DNA from: Streptomyces sp. PH10-H1
GTDB lineage: Bacteria > Actinomycetota > Actinomycetes > Streptomycetales > Streptomycetaceae
Assembly: GCF_030063355.1 (NCBI RefSeq)
Contig: NZ_JASISZ010000006.1
Span: 1 to 64,000, forward strand
Direction: 5' to 3'
Length of the DNA stretch: 64,000 nt
In this document: positions 62,574 to 64,000 of the stretch, in pieces
Layout of the letters: each line of letters begins with the position of its first letter
Numbering within the stretch: the stretch's first letter is position 1
Position numbers and translations under genes: made by a program
Notes under the pieces: generated by a model
Database searches by the model: none
Seen by the model: the letters and a program-made list of their open reading frames with translations, nothing else
What the model was told of the DNA's origin: nothing

Positions 62574-63183
62574 ACGCGGAGGCGTCCAGGACCGGCTCGG
62601 CGAGCACCGGGCCGATCAGCATCATCACGTCGGCGATCATCTGGAACTCGTCCGCGGTGCCGTCGACCACCAGGTCGGCCAGTGCCCGGGAGGGGGCGAC
62701 ATGCGCGGCATGGCGCTCCCGGCCGGTCGTCAGATAGTTGAGCAGCGAGATGCGCGGATCCTGTCCCAGGATGTCGATCTTGCGGAGGATCTTCCGGGCG
62801 AGCCGGATGTCGTCGGGGGTTTCCACATACACCCGCCACGTCGCGCGGCTGCCGACCGACGGCAGCGTCAGGGCGAACAGGCCCTCGACGACGACCAGCC
62901 GGTGCCGCCCCGAGGTGGCCGCCGCCTCGATGGCGGCGGTCACCGCAAGCTCGTCGATCGAGCCGGGATGGTTCCAGTCCAGGACCTCGGACCCGCTCGC
63001 GCTGACCGTACGCACCCCGCGCACGGTGTCGTGCGCGGGCACGTAGAAGTCATCGAGATGGATCAGACCGATGGTCTCGTGATGGTGCAGCGACAACGCC
63101 TCGGCAAGGGTGGACTTGCCCGATGCGGTGCCGCCTGCGACCGCCAGTACAGGTGTGCGCCACCTGTTCGCCACACCCGTCAT
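62557..63183 (-). CDS. Uridine kinase-like P-loop kinase
   Basis: 208 residues. Walker A GGTASGKST at 17-25, LDDFYVP, DWNHPGSID and RLVVVEGLFAL match uridine kinase/phosphoribulokinase-like enzymes; a nucleoside is the likely substrate. The 3' end overlaps the TrpEG gene by 17 bases on the opposite strand (convergent). GAGGAG 8 nt before ATG 63183. Confidence 0.88.
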   Translation of the reverse strand: MTGVANRWRTPVLAVAGGTASGKSTLAEALSLHHHETIGLIHLDDFYVPAHDTVRGVRTVSASGSEVLDWNHPGSIDELAVTAAIEAAATSGRHRLVVVEGLFALTLPSVGSRATWRVYVETPDDIRLARKILRKIDILGQDPRISLLNYLTTGRERHAAHVAPSRALADLVVDGTADEFQMIADVMMLIGPVLAEPVLDASAFSETA

Positions 63184-63292
63184 ACCGGGCGCTCCTCATG
63201 TGCTCAAAGGGGAAAACGAAGCGGCCGGACAAGCCGGGTGGACGGAGAATAAGGCGCACTGATCGTCTGCTGCAAGCAGCGGAGTTCAAGGT

Positions 63293-64000
63293 TCAGCCAA
63301 AGAAGACCCCGGCCTCCGTGTAGAGCTTCGGATCGACCGTCTTGATGCGTGCCGTGGCCTCCGCTATCGGCACCCGGACGATGTCCGTACCGCGCAGCGC
63401 GACCATCTTCCCGAAGTCCCCGTCGCGCACCGCGTCGATGGCGTGGAGGCCGAACCGGGTGGCCAGCCAGCGGTCGAACGCGCTGGGGGTCCCGCCGCGC
63501 TGGACGTGCCCGAGCACCGTGGTGCGGGCCTCCTTGCCGGTGCGCCGCTCGATCTCCTTGGCGAGCCATTCGCCCACGCCGGACAGCCGGACGTGGCCGA
63601 ACGAGTCCAGGGTGCCGTCCTTGAGCACCATGTCGCCGTCCTTGGGCATGGCGCCCTCCGCGACGACCACTATCGGCGCGTAACGGATCTTGAACCGGCT
63701 CTCCACCCAGCCGCAGACCTGCTCGACGTCGAAGCGCTGTTCCGGGATGAGGATGACGTTGGCCCCGCCGGCCAGGCCCGAGTGGAGGGCGATCCAGCCG
63801 GCGTGCCGGCCCATCACCTCGACGACCAGAACACGCATGTGCGATTCGGCGGTGGTGTGAAGCCGGTCGATGGCCTCGGTGGCGATGTTGACGGCCGTGT
63901 CGAATCCGAAGGTGTAGTCGGTGGCGGACAGATCGTTGTCAATGGTCTTGGGAACGCCGACGCACGGAATGCCGTGGTCGTCGGAGAGTGTCGCGGCGAC
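63293..64000 (-). CDS. pfkA: 6-phosphofructokinase (5' end beyond the window)
   Basis: Group A phosphofructokinase; about 235 C-terminal residues are present. GVPKTIDNDL near the cut end holds the catalytic Asp, GFDTAVNIATEAIDRLHTTAESH follows, and VEVMGRHAGWIALHSG and LGHVQRGG are active-site parts. The region from GVPKTIDND suggests the PPi/ATP-type long group found in actinobacteria. The N-terminal ATP-binding part is outside the window. Glycolysis or its control. Confidence 0.93.
   Translation of the reverse strand, partial: VAATLSDDHGIPCVGVPKTIDNDLSATDYTFGFDTAVNIATEAIDRLHTTAESHMRVLVVEVMGRHAGWIALHSGLAGGANVILIPEQRFDVEQVCGWVESRFKIRYAPIVVVAEGAMPKDGDMVLKDGTLDSFGHVRLSGVGEWLAKEIERRTGKEARTTVLGHVQRGGTPSAFDRWLATRFGLHAIDAVRDGDFGKMVALRGTDIVRVPIAEATARIKTVDPKLYTEAGVFFG

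Overview
The window is high-GC chromosomal DNA from a streptomycete or close relative. GTG starts are common, and coupled GTGA/ATGA stop-start overlaps recur. Gene content and order match, from memory, the conserved core region of Streptomyces chromosomes that runs from an rluD-lspA-ileS block through the division and cell-wall (dcw) cluster to pfkA. I see no tRNA, rRNA, CRISPR array, insertion sequence or prophage gene. Both edges cut genes: an ABC ATPase on the left and pfkA on the right.

Layout. 1-10.5 kb: ABC ATPase fragment, NYN-domain protein, a small charged protein with a very strong terminator, a DUF2252 / membrane protein / DsbA-like series, a dienelactone-hydrolase-like enzyme, an MscS channel, a GNAT enzyme, rluD, lspA and a DksA/TraR protein with a histone-H1-like tail. 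10.75-14.2 kb: ileS behind a promoter and a tRNA-Ile T-box leader. 14.4-32.4 kb, all on the minus strand: mraZ-rsmH-ftsL-ftsI-murE-murF-mraY-murD-ftsW-murG-ftsQ-ftsZ-yggS-sepF-yggT-divIVA, transcribed towards ileS. pgeF, expected between ftsZ and yggS, is missing and a 54-residue reading frame sits in its place; murC is not in the cluster. 32.5-40.2 kb: carbonic anhydrase divergent from mraZ, the MoxR-DUF58-transglutaminase operon, DUF3040, a methyltransferase and a HEPN protein. 40.3-43.9 kb: an ABC-like ATPase with a changed Walker A lysine, a YhgE/Pip membrane protein and a TetR regulator, with a palindromic operator in front. 44.2-51 kb: DUF4126, a CrtI-like oxidoreductase, a membrane protein, metF, thiE, an Rv2175c-type DNA-binding protein and a ferredoxin-reductase-like flavoprotein. 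51.2-56.6 kb: TPP riboswitch-thiO-thiS-thiG, a PASTA Ser/Thr kinase and endonuclease IV. 56.6-64 kb: a His-rich DUF4396 protein behind a CsoR-like copper operator, a sulfite-oxidase-fold protein, bfr, bfd behind an iron box, class II DAHP synthase (aroH), a trp leader peptide with attenuator and the fused TrpEG anthranilate synthase, a uridine-kinase-like protein and pfkA.

How the parts work together. The central block builds and places the division septum: lipid II precursors (MurE/F/D, MraY, MurG), septal synthesis (FtsW/I/L/Q), the Z ring (FtsZ/SepF) and polar growth (DivIVA). Its head carries four 10-bp repeats that look like MraZ boxes over a good promoter, and ftsZ has its own hairpin-rich upstream region. 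Flanking genes are controlled by readable RNA or operator devices: T-box (Ile), TPP, Trp attenuation, copper box, iron box and TetR palindrome. Eight genes have a TANNNT hexamer 6-8 nt before the start codon, as expected for leaderless transcripts.

Most interesting points: loss of pgeF with a short reading frame and a 10-bp inverted repeat in its place; the MraZ-box promoter; the copper-box/His-rich DUF4396 pair; the transglutaminase frame that runs antisense through DUF3040; the ATPase without a Walker A lysine; a palindromic repeat apparently inserted in frame in the HEPN gene; and the leaderless trp leader peptide.
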